This document shows positions 12,061-38,001 of a stretch of DNA of 64,000 nt, piece by piece. This DNA comes from Heliocidaris erythrogramma. Taxonomy: Eukaryota; Echinodermata; Echinoidea; Camarodonta; Echinometridae. The stretch is taken from contig CM046855.1 of assembly GCA_025617745.1 (NCBI GenBank), positions 42,479,663 through 42,543,662 on the forward strand, written 5' to 3'. The notes under the pieces are model-generated. The model saw only the letters and a list, made by a program, of their open reading frames with translations. It was not told where the DNA came from and made no database searches. The position numbers and the translations under genes were made by a program. The number at the start of each line of letters is the position of its first letter. The stretch's first letter is position 1.

Positions 12061-12885
12061 TGATGGCAAGTGCCCTCAGGAGCTACTCCACTGACCATTG
12101 TCCCTTAATTTTGCAGCCACTTTCAATTTAACCCACCAATCAAAGTAAGAGTTTCGTAGTTGGTTCTCGACCTTGCCCATGCAGGCAAAGCCTGCTCAAA
12201 TTAATTACCAAACCCGCCCAACAAACTATAAGTCCAATGCCCTCAGCATGATTACGCACGCGGTTCCAGCTTTTGAAACGTAACGTTTCTCTCGATGCAT
12301 TTGGGGTATTTTTTTCAGGGAAGAGAAATACCTCCTTGTATAACTTGAAGAGTTTGATGTACCATTCGATGATGGTGAGTGTAAATCCCAAATTTTATAC
12401 AGCTTATAAAGATATAGCCCTTTAAACTTGAAAGAACTGAGGTTAACCCTTGCTATATAACATAGTCCATTTTGTAAAGCGCCAACTATCGACGCTATCA
12501 AGCTCCCACAATATTGCAATTCTGCAATGAACTGAATTCAGTCTTGCAATAAAAATGAATTTTATTATCGACTTTCATTTCTTCATACAGTTACAGAAAT
12601 GGTAATTTTTACACGATGAAGGGATTTACAGTGGGCACTCGATAATCAGTGAAGCAACTTTACTCGTAAATCATGGTATAACCCTCTGCTTCGGTTTTTA
12701 CTTTATTTTAAGTTTAGTACGCTTCAATAATACAGATTACACGTTTAAAATACGATTGTCCATTTACAGCTGAAAAGCAATGCAAAGGCATACATTGTAA
12801 TACGCATGATGAATGCCTTCATTATTCTTCATTATTTATCATCATGATATTTGTACCATAATGAAGTTCGTTTTTACTTTCGCAG
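12061..12885. other. 5' flank of gene B
   Basis: No repeat or exon is recognised. It should contain the promoter and possibly a 5' exon of gene B. An ATG at 12861 opens a frame that stops after ten codons, so it is not used as the start. Confidence 0.4.
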
Positions 12886-12915
12886 GGCACTAAACAGAAG
12901 CTCCTTTGGAAGTTC

Positions 12916-27021
<14,106 letters not shown>

Positions 27022-27082
27022 TCATACATATCAAACAGTTTGGTTAAAATACCATAAATGTTATGCACCTAATGCCTTATTT

Positions 27083-27088
27083 AATAAA
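27083..27088 (+). terminator. Candidate polyadenylation signal of gene B
   Basis: AATAAA 62 nt after the stop codon, in AT-rich 3' sequence. Confidence 0.5.
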
Positions 27089-28257
27089 TAATGTATTCTT
27101 CGCCTCTTTTCCAAATCATACGAACTTGAGGATGTACATATATCAATGACAAAACAAAGTCTGTCAAAATGTTTAAAAAGACACAACAAAGAAAAAAAAA
27201 ACCCACACGAATATGTCATTAATTAAGAATAGAAATTACCAACAGCATTATGAAAAAACAGTTCATGAGATTTTGAGATTTGATGACTACCTTAAGAAAA
27301 CACGTTGAAGATCGTACGCTCACAAATATTAGTTTCGATCTACAATCTGGAAGTAAATCCTGAAGAAGGTATTTGCCGAAAGCTCGTTAATTTACAAATG
27401 ACCTGCTTCATCTGTTCCATACCTACGCTCACACATATAAGTTATATTAATATGGTAGAACCTAACAGTAAACGCATCTGCTAATCTCTCAAATATAATC
27501 TCACATTTTTACATTTTGCAACATAACGAAATCCGAATTCGCTAAGATGATGAAACTTGAATAATAAAGCTAAATCAGCGTCTGACTCCATCCTCTTGCA
27601 GTACCCCTGGGATTTTTGTGTCTTTTGTTTTATAACGTCTTATAAACTTTAACCATTTTCTTTCTTGAGCATGCAGGCGTGAGGTAACGAGTAAATATAG
27701 CCCTTAGCCCTTATTGTTTCCTTTATCAATTTGTTATCTGTCGAGAACACCACTGATATTACAGTTATATGGACTTTGTGTGAAATATATGTATTATCTG
27801 GTATTTTTTCATTTTTAGGAATATCCATTTCATTTACAGTGTATTTAATGTGCGATAATTCAAGTGTAACGATTAGTTGAACTGCTTTATTCATGTTCCA
27901 TTGCCTAATTATTCGTGTGTTCACTTTATGTATACAATAATAGTGTATTATCATAGTGATGATTATTTTTGTGAAACATAATCATCACGATTAAAGAATT
28001 AAAGAATTACTGTTGATCCAGGTTAATAGATACCTTTTCCTTCAAGACAATACATATGATTCTTATTAATTACTAGAACGAAAAACTTAGATATTCAAAT
28101 GGAATAGAATACAATATACATAATGTTATCAGATTATGTGAATATTTCAGGGAGAGAAATGCATATTTATGCCAAAATTTCCCAGCGATCAGAAAGATCG
28201 TCCGCCGCTGGTGACGTTTATCTGTACATATAATTAGAACATCGTTTAAAGAATAAT
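27089..28257. other. 3' flank of gene B and intergenic DNA
   Basis: 27140-27290 is homologous to the 3' flank of gene A (2385-2455 plus 2818-2890), so the duplication extends past the coding region. A hammerhead-like core lies at 27360-27382 (see findings). Nothing else is recognised. Confidence 0.5.
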
Positions 28258-28870
28258 TAAAGGGCAATCCAAATTTGGTAATAAGATGATTATGTGGAAG
28301 CAGAAAAATTAGAAAAACGCGATGGTGAAAGTTTGAAAGGAAATCGGACAAGGAATAAGAAAGTTGTGGATGTTTGAAAAATGAGATCACTACATCTATG
28401 CGAATCTCAAATTGGTAAAGTCCATTGTGTCATACTCGATACTTGCGGACAACCCTATCGTTTGTCGTACAAAAAAAATGTGATTAATTTGCAGTTTCCT
28501 CCGAAGCGCCTTTACCCTCGGGGCAGTACTTAAAATTTATTATATAACATATCATATCGTTATAGGTCCTCATAAAAGAAAAAGATCCTACTGAGTAAAA
28601 CATTAAAAAAAAAATGACATTTTAGTCATATTGTGTGTTGGAGCAAATGGGGAGATTGTCTGCCACTACATCACACTGACATTACCTATTCGGCCAATTT
28701 GAAATTCCTATATGCAGATATATGTATAGTGATTACAATTTTAAATATCCATAACTTTCTTATTGCTTGTCCGAATTCGTTCGAACTTTCACCAATCTGC
28801 TTATCTGATTTTTTCCTCTTTCTTTCAGAACAACTTGTCATTAAGGTTGGAAATGAAATTCCGATGAATG
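28258..28870. mobile_element. Foldback element, AATCGGACAAGGAAT family, copy 1
   Basis: The left arm (28258-28425, including GAAAGTTTGAAAGGAAATCG and CTCAAATTGG) is mirrored by the right arm (about 28690-28870, CCAATTTGAAATTCC, then ATTGCTTGTCCGAATTC). The centre contains CCGAAGCGCCTTTACCCTCG. It resembles 46475-47058, where the centre is in the opposite direction. It has no coding capacity. Confidence 0.65.
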
Positions 28871-30213
28871 CACTGTGTCACAGGTCTCGTGGGCAAAACA
28901 CCCCCTACTTATTGGTGTTATGGGTCTGTTTTTCTATCAGAAAGAAATGTATTCATCTTTGATGCCAATAAAAATATGACACTAATTATAAATATTGTTT
29001 ACTTCATCTACTTTTATTCAATTTTAGTAGAATTTATCATAATTACTTTGGACATTGAAGCATCTATACCATTATAATTTTGTAGTATAGAATAATATCT
29101 AAAATGTATAAGATATCATTAAAGTTAATGCATCACTATTTATTTTTCTTATTGCAATGACTTTAATTACCGTTAACTTGATTTATTAATCAGGAATCAA
29201 TATTTATTAACATGTTTGAAATTAGTAAGAAAACATTGTAAAAATCACCATTAATCACAAATTAATCAGTAATTCAAATATTGTTATGACCTTGATCATT
29301 TTATAATTGTTATATCATTCATGAATAAGTTGATTCCTCCAATAGCTTGGGCAAATAATACTTTATACAATATACTTTTCACGGGGTGGTTTATCCATCT
29401 CTGAATGCCTATTTACATAATTGTTTAATCAATATACATGTAGTGATAATTAGTCCATAGTCTACTCTGTTTACCATCATAACGGCAAAAAGCCGTTGTC
29501 GTTTTGGAAAAAAATATGTTATGTATGACTGCAGGCTTAGACTCTTTGTATGTATTTTTACTTTAAAAAAATATGTTTTGTACATTTAGTAGGGTTTTGC
29601 ATAGTTTCTCTACTAATGTTTCTTTTCGGGAAGGGAGGGGGTAGATTCACAATACATAATCTTACGAACCTCATGTAAGCTTAAACAACTATGGCAATTT
29701 ACGAGGTTTCTACATCTGTATTTGTGAACACACATGCAATTTATTCAACAAAGATTGTCTTTTAACACACTGTTGATATTTGAAAAGGGATTGATGCTCT
29801 CAGCATATTTCGTAGTAGTTAGAAGTAATAGTAGCAGTTGTAAAACATCTTTGTATGTACTTGTTCATTTATGTTCTTTTCTCTTTTCTCTCTTCTTTCT
29901 ATTCTTTTACTTTTACATGCGCTTAGAAATATGGTATTAAGCGCTTTATAAATGTTGTATATGTATTATTATTATTTACATTCGGTACAAGCCCCTCTTT
30001 TCAACCCATTTCTCTTTCATTCGCACAACAGATTTAGGAAGTTCCGTTAGGAAAATGAAAAGTAGTTTATTATTCCCCATTTTTCAGATTTCTGTCGTGT
30101 CGATTAAATTATCGTACATTTGATTAACGTGTGCAATCTCTATTCCCTGTTTCAGCATGTTAATTTATGCAACATCGTGATTTTGTTTGTGTTGATGGGT
30201 TATAAATATTCTC
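28871..30213. other. Intergenic DNA, AT-rich
   Basis: A SINE-type tail (AAGCGCTTTATAAATG, then ATT repeats) sits at about 29938-29975. Otherwise nothing is recognised; the open frames are short and unlike coding sequence. Confidence 0.45.
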
Positions 30214-30230
30214 AAATTGCTTTTAAACTT

Positions 30231-31350
30231 TTTTTTCTTTGCCTCGTTAGAGGATTTATTTTACATTCAAAGTTTACAACTCAATATAACACTAATGATA
30301 CATAAATAACACAAAACGTAACAACAAAATTGAAATCGACTTACACATATCAATGTTACATTTTCCAATAAACTTCAAACACATCCTATTGGTAAATCAT
30401 CTTTTCTTTTTGTTTGCATTCTTTCCCTTCTGCTCTTTATATTTATATCTATTTTTTAATTTCTCTTTCAAACCTACACAAATGACACATTCAAATGAAC
30501 TTCAACAATTCCTTTGGTAAGTCATCGTTTTTCTTTGTATTTTTTCCTTTCTGCTATATTGTTTCTCTATTCTTTTTCTGATTTCTCTTTCAAACACATG
30601 TTTCAGTACAAGATCTCTCCTATCTTTTCCACTTTTGTTGCGTTCCAAAATAACTTTATATACGCTCCAGAAAGCTATGGTCAGAAATAAATTAGACTGG
30701 CAATTACCTTCTATTTTCAGTAAGTGCAAGATGCTAATCTTGGTATTTTGGACATTGTATACTTCTTGCAATATATTTTCAACATGAGTGAGAAAAGGTT
30801 GGTTTAGAATACATTCAGTGAAAGCATGGATAATATCCTCTTTTACTTTACACTCTGAACATAAATCTTCTCTAATTAGACCCCATTTAAAAAGATTGCT
30901 TCTTACTGGTAATAAATTATACAATAATTCCCGTAACTTATATTCTCTAATTTGCACAAGGTTACACTTAAATACATGTGACCAGTTTATATCAATGTTA
31001 AGTTTATTTTCCCAATATGAACAACATTTGTTGGTTAGAAAGTTTCGTGAGGAAAACAATTTATATAAAACATTGCTATTCAGTTCACTGATGCATTTTA
31101 ATCTGTTTCCAATAAGCAATCTCGGAACATTAAATCCTTGTTGCTGTCTAGTGATAGGGAGATTGCTATCATTTAACTTACGTATCCATACTGCTGGTAT
31201 TGCTTTTTTCAGTTTCGCATAGTCAAACATCATAGTACATTTAATTCTTTTGACATTGATCGTTGACACGATATTTTCCAATGACCGAAAACCATTTCTC
31301 CCAACTAGGTCTCTAAGATAAATTACACCATTGTCGTACCAGTCTTTATA
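30231..31350 (-). mobile_element. 5'-truncated Tx1/L1-like LINE with perfect target duplication
   Basis: Flanked by a perfect 17-bp duplication AAATTGCTTTTAAACTT (30214-30230 and 31351-31367). Minus-strand reading frame about 31347-30502 encodes the end of ORF2: DWYDNGVIYLRDL, then LRELLYNLLPVRSNLFKWGL, then CSECKVKEDIIHAFTEC, the zf-RVT-type zinc-binding segment, then a basic tail. The 3' UTR ends AATAAATCCTCTAACGAGGC plus an A-rich tail. A shorter copy at 37079-37396 shares the C-terminus and 3' end. Confidence 0.8.
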
Positions 31351-31610
31351 AAATTGCTTTTAAACTTACTGTATAAATTAATAAACAGATAAACGCATGT
31401 AAGAAATAGCGTAAACACTTGTGATGTGCGTTTAGTGCGTGTTGTTAAATACGAACCAATTTCATATTAATTTTACACTAGTTTTTTATCATTTCAAATT
31501 TCTCAGTAGATTAATATCATACTCAAGGTATAACCTTGAAAGATTAAAATGACATACATTATTATTTTCGAATTAAATAAAAACATACAGAAGTATCAGC
31601 TATATTTTAT

Positions 31611-32702
31611 TCAAGTTATAGTAGAAAGTGTCACGCTGTTGTTATTTTCACGATTCTCAGTCTTGTGCTCAAAAAGAGGGCCACTGTTTTTCTTCACTCC
31701 AGAACCATTACAAAGTTCCATAAGTGCTGCGCGAAAGTGAGGATGCCTTATGATGTAAATAAAAGGGTTCAGACAAGAATTGCAGAGCGCCAATACTGTG
31801 CAGATACGGTGTGTTGGAGTGTACAGGTAGCTGAAGGAGATGAAACCAATATTAACACCGAAGAAGAAGAACTGACTGGGCGACCAGCAGATGATGAAAG
31901 CAATGATGACGATGAGCATAAGTTTAATCACGTGGTCCCGAGCTGCCAGATGGACAGAGCGTTGGGAATGCATGGTGCCTTCGACATCCTTGCGGAAGGC
32001 TTTGGACTCCCGATGAAGGACGAAAGCAATCACGGTCTGCGTGACGACGAGGATGATGGTTGGAATAATGAGACGCAGCAGGAAAATGAACCATCCGTAT
32101 ACAGCCTTGGCGGTGTCGCTTTTAAACAGGAATGCGCACGTCTTTCTCTCTCTGTGCACTCCGTAGCTGATACAAATGGGGATTCCCACCAGAAAGAAGG
32201 AAGCAATCCACAGCAAAGAAATGCACACAGAAACGCGACCCTTGGTGATATACCGCTTGAACTTCAACGGATGCACAATGGCAAAGTAGCGATCGCAGGA
32301 GATGGCCACAAGGCTGTATGTGGATGCTGTGAAACATATCCACATGGGCGTGATGTTGCCGACAAACAAGCAATAGATGTAACCCAGTCTTGAGACTGGA
32401 ACTCTCTGATGAGGTGGAATCGGAATCATGAAAAAAGAAGCCAGGAGGTCTGCAGTAGCCAGGCTTCCGACCAGTATGTCGGTAGAGCGACCTGATGCGC
32501 GACGCTGGTACAATACAAGAATAACCAACAGGTTCCCGACCATACCGAGCACTGAGGACATCAGTTGGACGACAACCCACCAGTGCCATTCTAGCGGGTG
32601 CCAAGACCATCCACTGGTTGCATTTGTATCATCACCCACTTCGAAAATCTCCGACGAGGGAGGAAAGGAAAAGTTGGTAGAGGATAAAGCTTCAGTGCTC
32701 AT
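31611..32702 (-). CDS. Rhodopsin-family G-protein-coupled receptor, single exon
   Basis: 363 residues without introns. Seven hydrophobic segments and the class A landmarks are visible: GN at 55-56 (TM1), LATAD with Asp85 (TM2), Cys111 at TM3 paired with Cys189 in loop 2, CDRY at 136-139 (TM3 end), CWSP at 272-275 (TM6) and NPFIY at 312-316 (TM7). The N-terminus has N-glycosylation sites at Asn10 and Asn27; the C-terminal tail is short, Asn- and Ser-rich. This should be a plasma-membrane receptor coupling to heterotrimeric G proteins. General form resembles peptide-type receptors, but the ligand cannot be told from sequence. Single-exon receptors of this kind are heavily expanded in sea urchins. 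Start ATG at 32702 places TM1 at about residues 41-66, normal for the family. An AATAAA overlaps the stop. Confidence 0.93.
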   Translation of the reverse strand: MSTEALSSTNFSFPPSSEIFEVGDDTNATSGWSWHPLEWHWWVVVQLMSSVLGMVGNLLVILVLYQRRASGRSTDILVGSLATADLLASFFMIPIPPHQRVPVSRLGYIYCLFVGNITPMWICFTASTYSLVAISCDRYFAIVHPLKFKRYITKGRVSVCISLLWIASFFLVGIPICISYGVHRERKTCAFLFKSDTAKAVYGWFIFLLRLIIPTIILVVTQTVIAFVLHRESKAFRKDVEGTMHSQRSVHLAARDHVIKLMLIVIIAFIICWSPSQFFFFGVNIGFISFSYLYTPTHRICTVLALCNSCLNPFIYIIRHPHFRAALMELCNGSGVKKNSGPLFEHKTENRENNNSVTLSTIT

Positions 32703-34740
32703 CTCAATTGCTATAATATTGATCTTTGGTGTTGATTCGCGCTCGATTTCTCTAAATCAAGAGAGCTTGTAGAATATGATGCAGTTACGGGCAGACCTGG
32801 ATACGAGAAAGACACAAGTACGAATTGATAACCATCTATACTGAAGACATGATAACGCCTTCTAATCTTTATAGTAGAGCTTCATTTGAATTAGGCCTTA
32901 AAGCTAAGTAATCTTCCATGCCTGGAAATCGAGTTTAGATAGTTGAGAATAACCATCGTTTATCTAAACAAAATTGATATATAGGTAAATAAATGTAAAC
33001 AAAACTTTTGCATTCTTTGATTGTAATTTCTACAACAATGTCACTAGGTTATTCTCATGCGATGATAGACTAACAGTTAACGGTGAAAGGAAGCACTAGT
33101 CTGCAAAATATATAGATTAGAAACTGGAAAATTTAAAAAAAAATTGTAATGCAGGATCACTAAGCGCTATATGTTTTTTTTTATGCATGTTAATGTCTAC
33201 ATGGTTTCAGTATCAATAGACACTTAAAACATTTCATAATGTATCTATACTGATAATGTTCGCTTAAACGCTTGGAATCTCTATTATCAAAAGGCGCTAT
33301 ATAAATAACTGATTATTTTTTTGCTAGAAAAAAAAAATCAAACAATATCAACATCTCACCGTGTCAACATCAAAGTGTTAGTATCTGTGAAGCATTAAAG
33401 CTGAATGGTGTAACTGAAAGTGGTTATTTCTTGTAAGTGGTTGCGTATAGGATTGCGTTGACTGGAAGCCTGTACCATCTCTTCACGAGGTTCTGATATT
33501 GACAAGCCGTATGCCCTTCTTTTTATACCCTGCCACGCAATCAACTTAAAATCCTCATCTCGTTTTTTTCTAACAAAACATCTTAAAAACGATTGCAATT
33601 GAGATCGTTTCATTGCCAAATTTGACCTTGTTTAAAGACGACTTATCATTGGCTTTCCTCGGTTATTCAGGGTCTATTTATTTCCTGTGAAATTTCCCGT
33701 GGACACGTATTAAGTATCGTGTTTCCTTTTTAAATCGCATGAAATGGAACACGCGCAAATAAAGTGTGGCGTAACAATAATGCTTTGAACAGACCAATTC
33801 ACAAGAAAGTGAACCCGCACAGAAGCACGCCTCATGGGAATCACTTATATATTTCGTGAAGGCGAGTATAATCTGACTAAATTCCCTACTGGACAACAAT
33901 AATTTAAACCTTTACTTTTATAACTTTTAGATGAGGTGAAACTTTGATTCGAAAGGGAGATCAATTGAATGTTCGAGGTATAAAAATATAAGTAGTAAAA
34001 TATGTCGGATGTACTAACACGGGTAGGAAATGAAGATAATCTAAAGAACTTCTGAAAGGTCACGAGATCATAGTGTTCAGTGACTTATGATAGAGATGTC
34101 ATTATTTGGTTTACAATGAATTTTATAAGCATTTCAAGATTCAAGATATCATATGCAAAACATTTTTGTGGAAAGCGACCATATACCCAAACCCCCCAAG
34201 TTTCTCCACTCTTATCTTCAGTGACTGTGATAGAAGTACGTCATCGAGTTTTCATCATGTTATACTAAAGAGCGACTTGGTAAAACTTTTCGAAGATTAT
34301 AGGGAAATATTGCAGATAATTTTTTTTAATTTTCTGTAATTTTTAAAGAATCTATTGGATGAAGGTCAAGGTATTTACTGATATACACGTATTCATCAGA
34401 AATCTCTTCTTTCTGCTTTCGTTAAAAGTTAATCATATTAACATTCTAATTGTGAAAAGAAGCGCAGGGTCTTGTCAAATAATGATAAATACGAAGAATC
34501 TTCTCAAGAACCTAAAATGCCTATTAAAATGGTGCATACAGTTAATCCTCTATCTAAGTGACGAAAAAGTTCTTTAATGCTACGTCATGTGGCGGTTACA
34601 CTGAAGAAGCTGTCTCAGGAAAATGACCATCGTTTTGAAAATAGTTTCTGAAGATTTACAGAAACATTGAAAAATTGAAACGAATTTTAGCACAGTATAT
34701 ATCTCCTTCTTTCTCTCTTTTAATATCTTCCTTCCCATCC
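32703..34740. other. Upstream region of the GPCR gene and intergenic DNA
   Basis: A SINE-type tail word AAAGGCGCTATATAAATAAC lies near 33290-33310. No exon, RNA gene or other repeat is recognised; the promoter should lie just above 32703 on the minus strand. Confidence 0.4.
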
Positions 34741-34744
34741 CGTT

Positions 34745-35491
34745 CTTTTGTGTGTGCGTGTGTGTGTGTTGTACCAACAGAGGTATACCTGTGTGACTTA
34801 ATGGACAGTCAAACACAATAGATGCCTTTATTCCGTCAGGCTTGTGTGGCTTATTTTGCTGCTTGTGTGGCTATTTGAACAATAGAGAGAACAAAGGGAA
34901 AGACACACAAGTATACCCGTATGAGTATGTGTGTGTGGGTGTGTGTGTGCGCGCGCGTTGTGTGTGTTGGTGTGTGCGTGTTTATTCCGTCGTTTCTCAT
35001 TACAAACTATTATGGTTTTGTTGTTATATTATTAATTCTTTCTTTTTTCTAAGTTGTTGAGCTACATATTTAATTTCAATGAAATATGGTGTGTATACAC
35101 ACTCATGTTTAAACATACGGTGCTGGTCACTCGGGACACCCTGGATTTTAAGATGAATTTTTACTTCAGTATCTATTCCCCACATAATGAGATTGTGGCA
35201 CTGACAAATGTCCTAAAGGTTTAGATATGCATTACCTGTTTATTATAAGATATGTTCTGATACATCGTCCTCACTGTCAAGCTACGCAATCTTTATTCTC
35301 TCATTGTCTTTCACACTGTTTTATTTCCACGAGAATTGTCAAAGCTGTTGTATATATTATTTCTTTACACGTGTATATATAAGTTAAGGAAATAACATAT
35401 ACAACAGCTTTGGCAACTATCGTGGAAATAAATACAATGTGAAATGAAATGAGAGAATAATGATTATACATAACATACACTATATACACTG

Positions 35492-35524
<33 letters not shown>

Positions 35525-35660
35525 CCACCCACGCCTATTGTATTTTGTACCCCACAAGCATGACGGAATAAAGGCCATCATTGTGCTCTATTGTTCTCTG
35601 TACCCCACAAATGAATCTATGTAAACCCACCCACACACACACATGAATAAAATACGACTC
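34745..35660. repeat. Foldback elements and CA/TG microsatellites
   Basis: (TG)n tracts at about 34747-34770 and 34925-34975, (CA)n at about 35501-35524. A foldback with arms 35283-35375 and 35395-35465 shares TTTCCACGA, AAAGCTGTTGTATAT and TATTCTCTCATT with its inverse. GCCTTTATTCCGTCAGGCTTG at 34823-34843 recurs inverted at about 35555-35577, suggesting an outer pair of arms around the microsatellites. Confidence 0.6.
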
Positions 35661-36389
35661 ATGACGTCGCTGAATATACCACAGGTTTTATTCACGTCAA
35701 GGTTTCAGCATTATCGCCTTCTTTGAAAAACAACGAAAATGGAACACAATATTAATTAATAGTAATAAGCAAAACATATCTGCTGACAATAACTAATATC
35801 CAATATAGATCATCAATATATAAATCAGTATAGTGATAATAAGTATACTCGTGTTCATATGTTGAGCGTGGCGCCACATTGACAGCGCATCAGTTTAATT
35901 TCTTGTGTGATGGATAACCACAAACAACCGAACAGGTAATGATTTTCATTATATTACATATCACATTCATTATCACTATACTGATTTATATAATGATTAT
36001 CTGCATTGGATATTAATTACTGTCAGCAGAAACTAACGAAAGAAAATCCTGCACCTATTTAACATTGTACATGTCGTGAAAGTAATAGTGTCATTTATCA
36101 ATATGGTAACAGATGTATGACAAAGGGCCTCAAATGTGTTAAGAAAAAACATCATTTTGATATGAAAATTAAGAAATCTATTAATTCCGCGATACGAATA
36201 ACTCATTGATGTCACCAGTATTATCTGGCTTAAACATTGTATATCAAAAAGCAAAGAGCAGGCTTTTATACGTTTAATGTAAAATCATGACACATGTCCA
36301 ACTAATGTATGGTCCATATGTCATAAATTATCTCAACAAAAGGGAACTTATTTTTATCCCCGGTGTTTAGGACTGGGATGTAGGACACA

Positions 36390-36581
36390 TGCTCCGGCGA
36401 CAATTGCTCCTCATCAATATTATTTCGTACACTAACCGAATGTTTGATATTAGCCCTCGACCAAGCACTATTCCTAACCTTAATCCTAACCCGAAACCTA
36501 ACCTAAAACCCCATTGTAACCCCTACTCTAATCTAATAAAGATCGGAGCAATTGTTCACCGGAGCATAATATGTCGGAGCA
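36390..36581. mobile_element. TIR element with telomere-like interior, copy 2
   Basis: 192 bp. Left end TGCTCCGGCGACAATTGCTCC; right end read inward TGCTCCGACATATTATGCTC then CGGTGAACAATTGCTCC. The interior is a degenerate run of CTAACC / CCTAACCC words (36475-36535). It has no coding capacity. Confidence 0.65.
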
Positions 36582-36776
36582 CCTCCGGGTTGACTATCAT
36601 CGTTTGTGTTTCAACCCTTAATTTTTGTTATCTATTACGGATGATAAAGTCCTAATTACCCTTCTGAAGTAAAGGGTAAGGAAGAAAGATTAATGCTAGA
36701 CTGTATATAGAATATCTTTTACACTTATGCATAGTAGCTTTATAAAAATTGAAGTCTTGATGTTGCTCTGTCTTCT

Positions 36777-37010
36777 TACCGGGCATGTTGGCTCAGTTGG
36801 TTAAAGCGCCCGCCTCATGTACGGGAGGTCGTGGGTTCGAACCCCGGCCGAGTCATACCAAAGACTTCAAAAATGGGACCTTCTGCCTCCCAGCCAGGCG
36901 CTCGGCATATTAGAATGGAGAAGGGTAATACTAACAAATTATGTTATGCAGGGCCCGCTGGAAGAGCAGTTTGATAACTGAAGTGGCTACCCTGGGTAAC
37001 CGTCATGAAA
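36777..37010 (+). mobile_element. tRNA-derived SINE, second family
   Basis: The head is strikingly tRNA-like: GTTGGCTCAGTTGGTTAAAG (box A) and GTGGGTTCGAACCCCGG (box B and T stem). The 5' and 3' acceptor strands do not pair and a SINE-like body follows (CCCAGCCAGGCGCTCGGC, then AGGGCCCGCTGGAAGAGCAG), so it is scored as a SINE, not a tRNA gene. Confidence 0.7.
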
Positions 37011-37028
37011 TTGCAGTTGCACGGCACA

Positions 37029-37581
37029 TGCTCCCGCGGAAATATTGCTCCGCGGTAATTTCATAAACTAACAGAATTACAGACTTGTTAAAATTAAATA
37101 ATGCAAAGTTTGATTTAATATTGACGTTAGCCTTTTGGTGTATACATAAAATGATTATTGAACGAAATAGATCTGGAGTAGACAGAAGATATTTCAATTT
37201 AAGACATGTATTCAAAAGAGAAATTGAAAAGAGAATGTATATAAATGAGACTCGACAAAAGAAATATGGATTACTTGAAGATATTGTGAAATTCCTGTAA
37301 CATGTTTTAAGTTGCTTGGGAAAATGTAAACATGATGTCATATTTGAAATGTTGAATGATAATAAATCCTCCTTTGGAGGCAAAAAGAAAAAAAAAATAA
37401 ACTAACAGAATTCTAATCTTCCATCCGGATCAAACACTATGACTAATCCTAACTCTATATTCCTAACTCTATATTCCTAACTCTATATACCTAACCTAAA
37501 ACGCAATTGCAACCCTAACCCTTTATATCTTTGACGAAATAAAGCCAGGAGCAATTGTCGCCGGAGCGTAATATTGGAGCA
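37029..37581. mobile_element. TIR element with telomere-like interior, copy 3, hit by a LINE
   Basis: Left end TGCTCCCGCGGAAATATTGC; right end read inward TGCTCCAATATTACGCTCCG, then GCGACAATTGCTCC. The interior contains CTAACTCTATATTC repeats and CCTAACCTAAAACG / CAACCCTAACCC. A 318-bp LINE fragment (37079-37396) interrupts it. Confidence 0.7.
37079..37396 (+). mobile_element. Severely 5'-truncated Tx1/L1-like LINE with target duplication
   Basis: A perfect 16-bp duplication ATAAACTAACAGAATT flanks it (37063-37078 and 37397-37412). It encodes the last ~70 residues of the same ORF2 as the 30-kb LINE (LTLAFWCIHKMIIERNRSG, then HVFKREIEKR), then a 3' UTR with AATAAATCCTCCTTTGGAGG and an A-rich tail. 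Confidence 0.82.
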
Positions 37582-37919
37582 TTTCACGTCGTTCATGTTT
37601 TTATAATAGAAATACAAAATCCGTTTATAGTGACGTATCCAGATTTTCACATGCACCAGTCTAATTTTGTCTGTAATATCAGCTCACATTCTGTTAATCT
37701 ATTAAATGACAAGTAATGCAAATAAGACAAAAGCTGCAATTAGCTGGGATATATTTGCTATATGATATCGAAAACGATTAATCAGGTCGATAACTACAAC
37801 AGCAGTCTGTGTATAGCTATACAAAGTCTATATTGTGGGACTGAACTTTACCACAATCCACGATTATTTCACTCATATTCCCGCAGCTAAGTCATAGGTT
37901 ATCAAAGTAGAGGGACAAT

Positions 37920-38001
37920 ATGGCGAGGATACTGACCACTTTCGTTGCTATTCTTGCAGCATTAGCTCATTTCCATCTCAACAAAATCAGTGTGGACGCA
38001 G
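37920..38001 (+). CDS. PLB1-like: Gene C exon 1: signal peptide
   Basis: ATG opens [18 protein letters not shown], then HLNKISVDA; donor GTGAGG in phase 1. The start has A at -3 and G at +4. Confidence 0.85.

Noticed and set aside
12861..12893. Upstream ATG (MKFVFTFAG) as start of gene B
   Set aside because: The frame stops at TAA after ten codons and does not reach the next exon.
31665..32393. 242-residue open frame on the + strand
   Set aside because: It is antisense to the GPCR and its composition (Asp/Glu/Asn-rich, no domain) is what the complement of a receptor gene produces.
36777..36855. Functional tRNA gene
   Set aside because: Box A and box B are excellent, but the acceptor strands do not pair and a SINE body follows, so it is a tRNA-derived SINE head.
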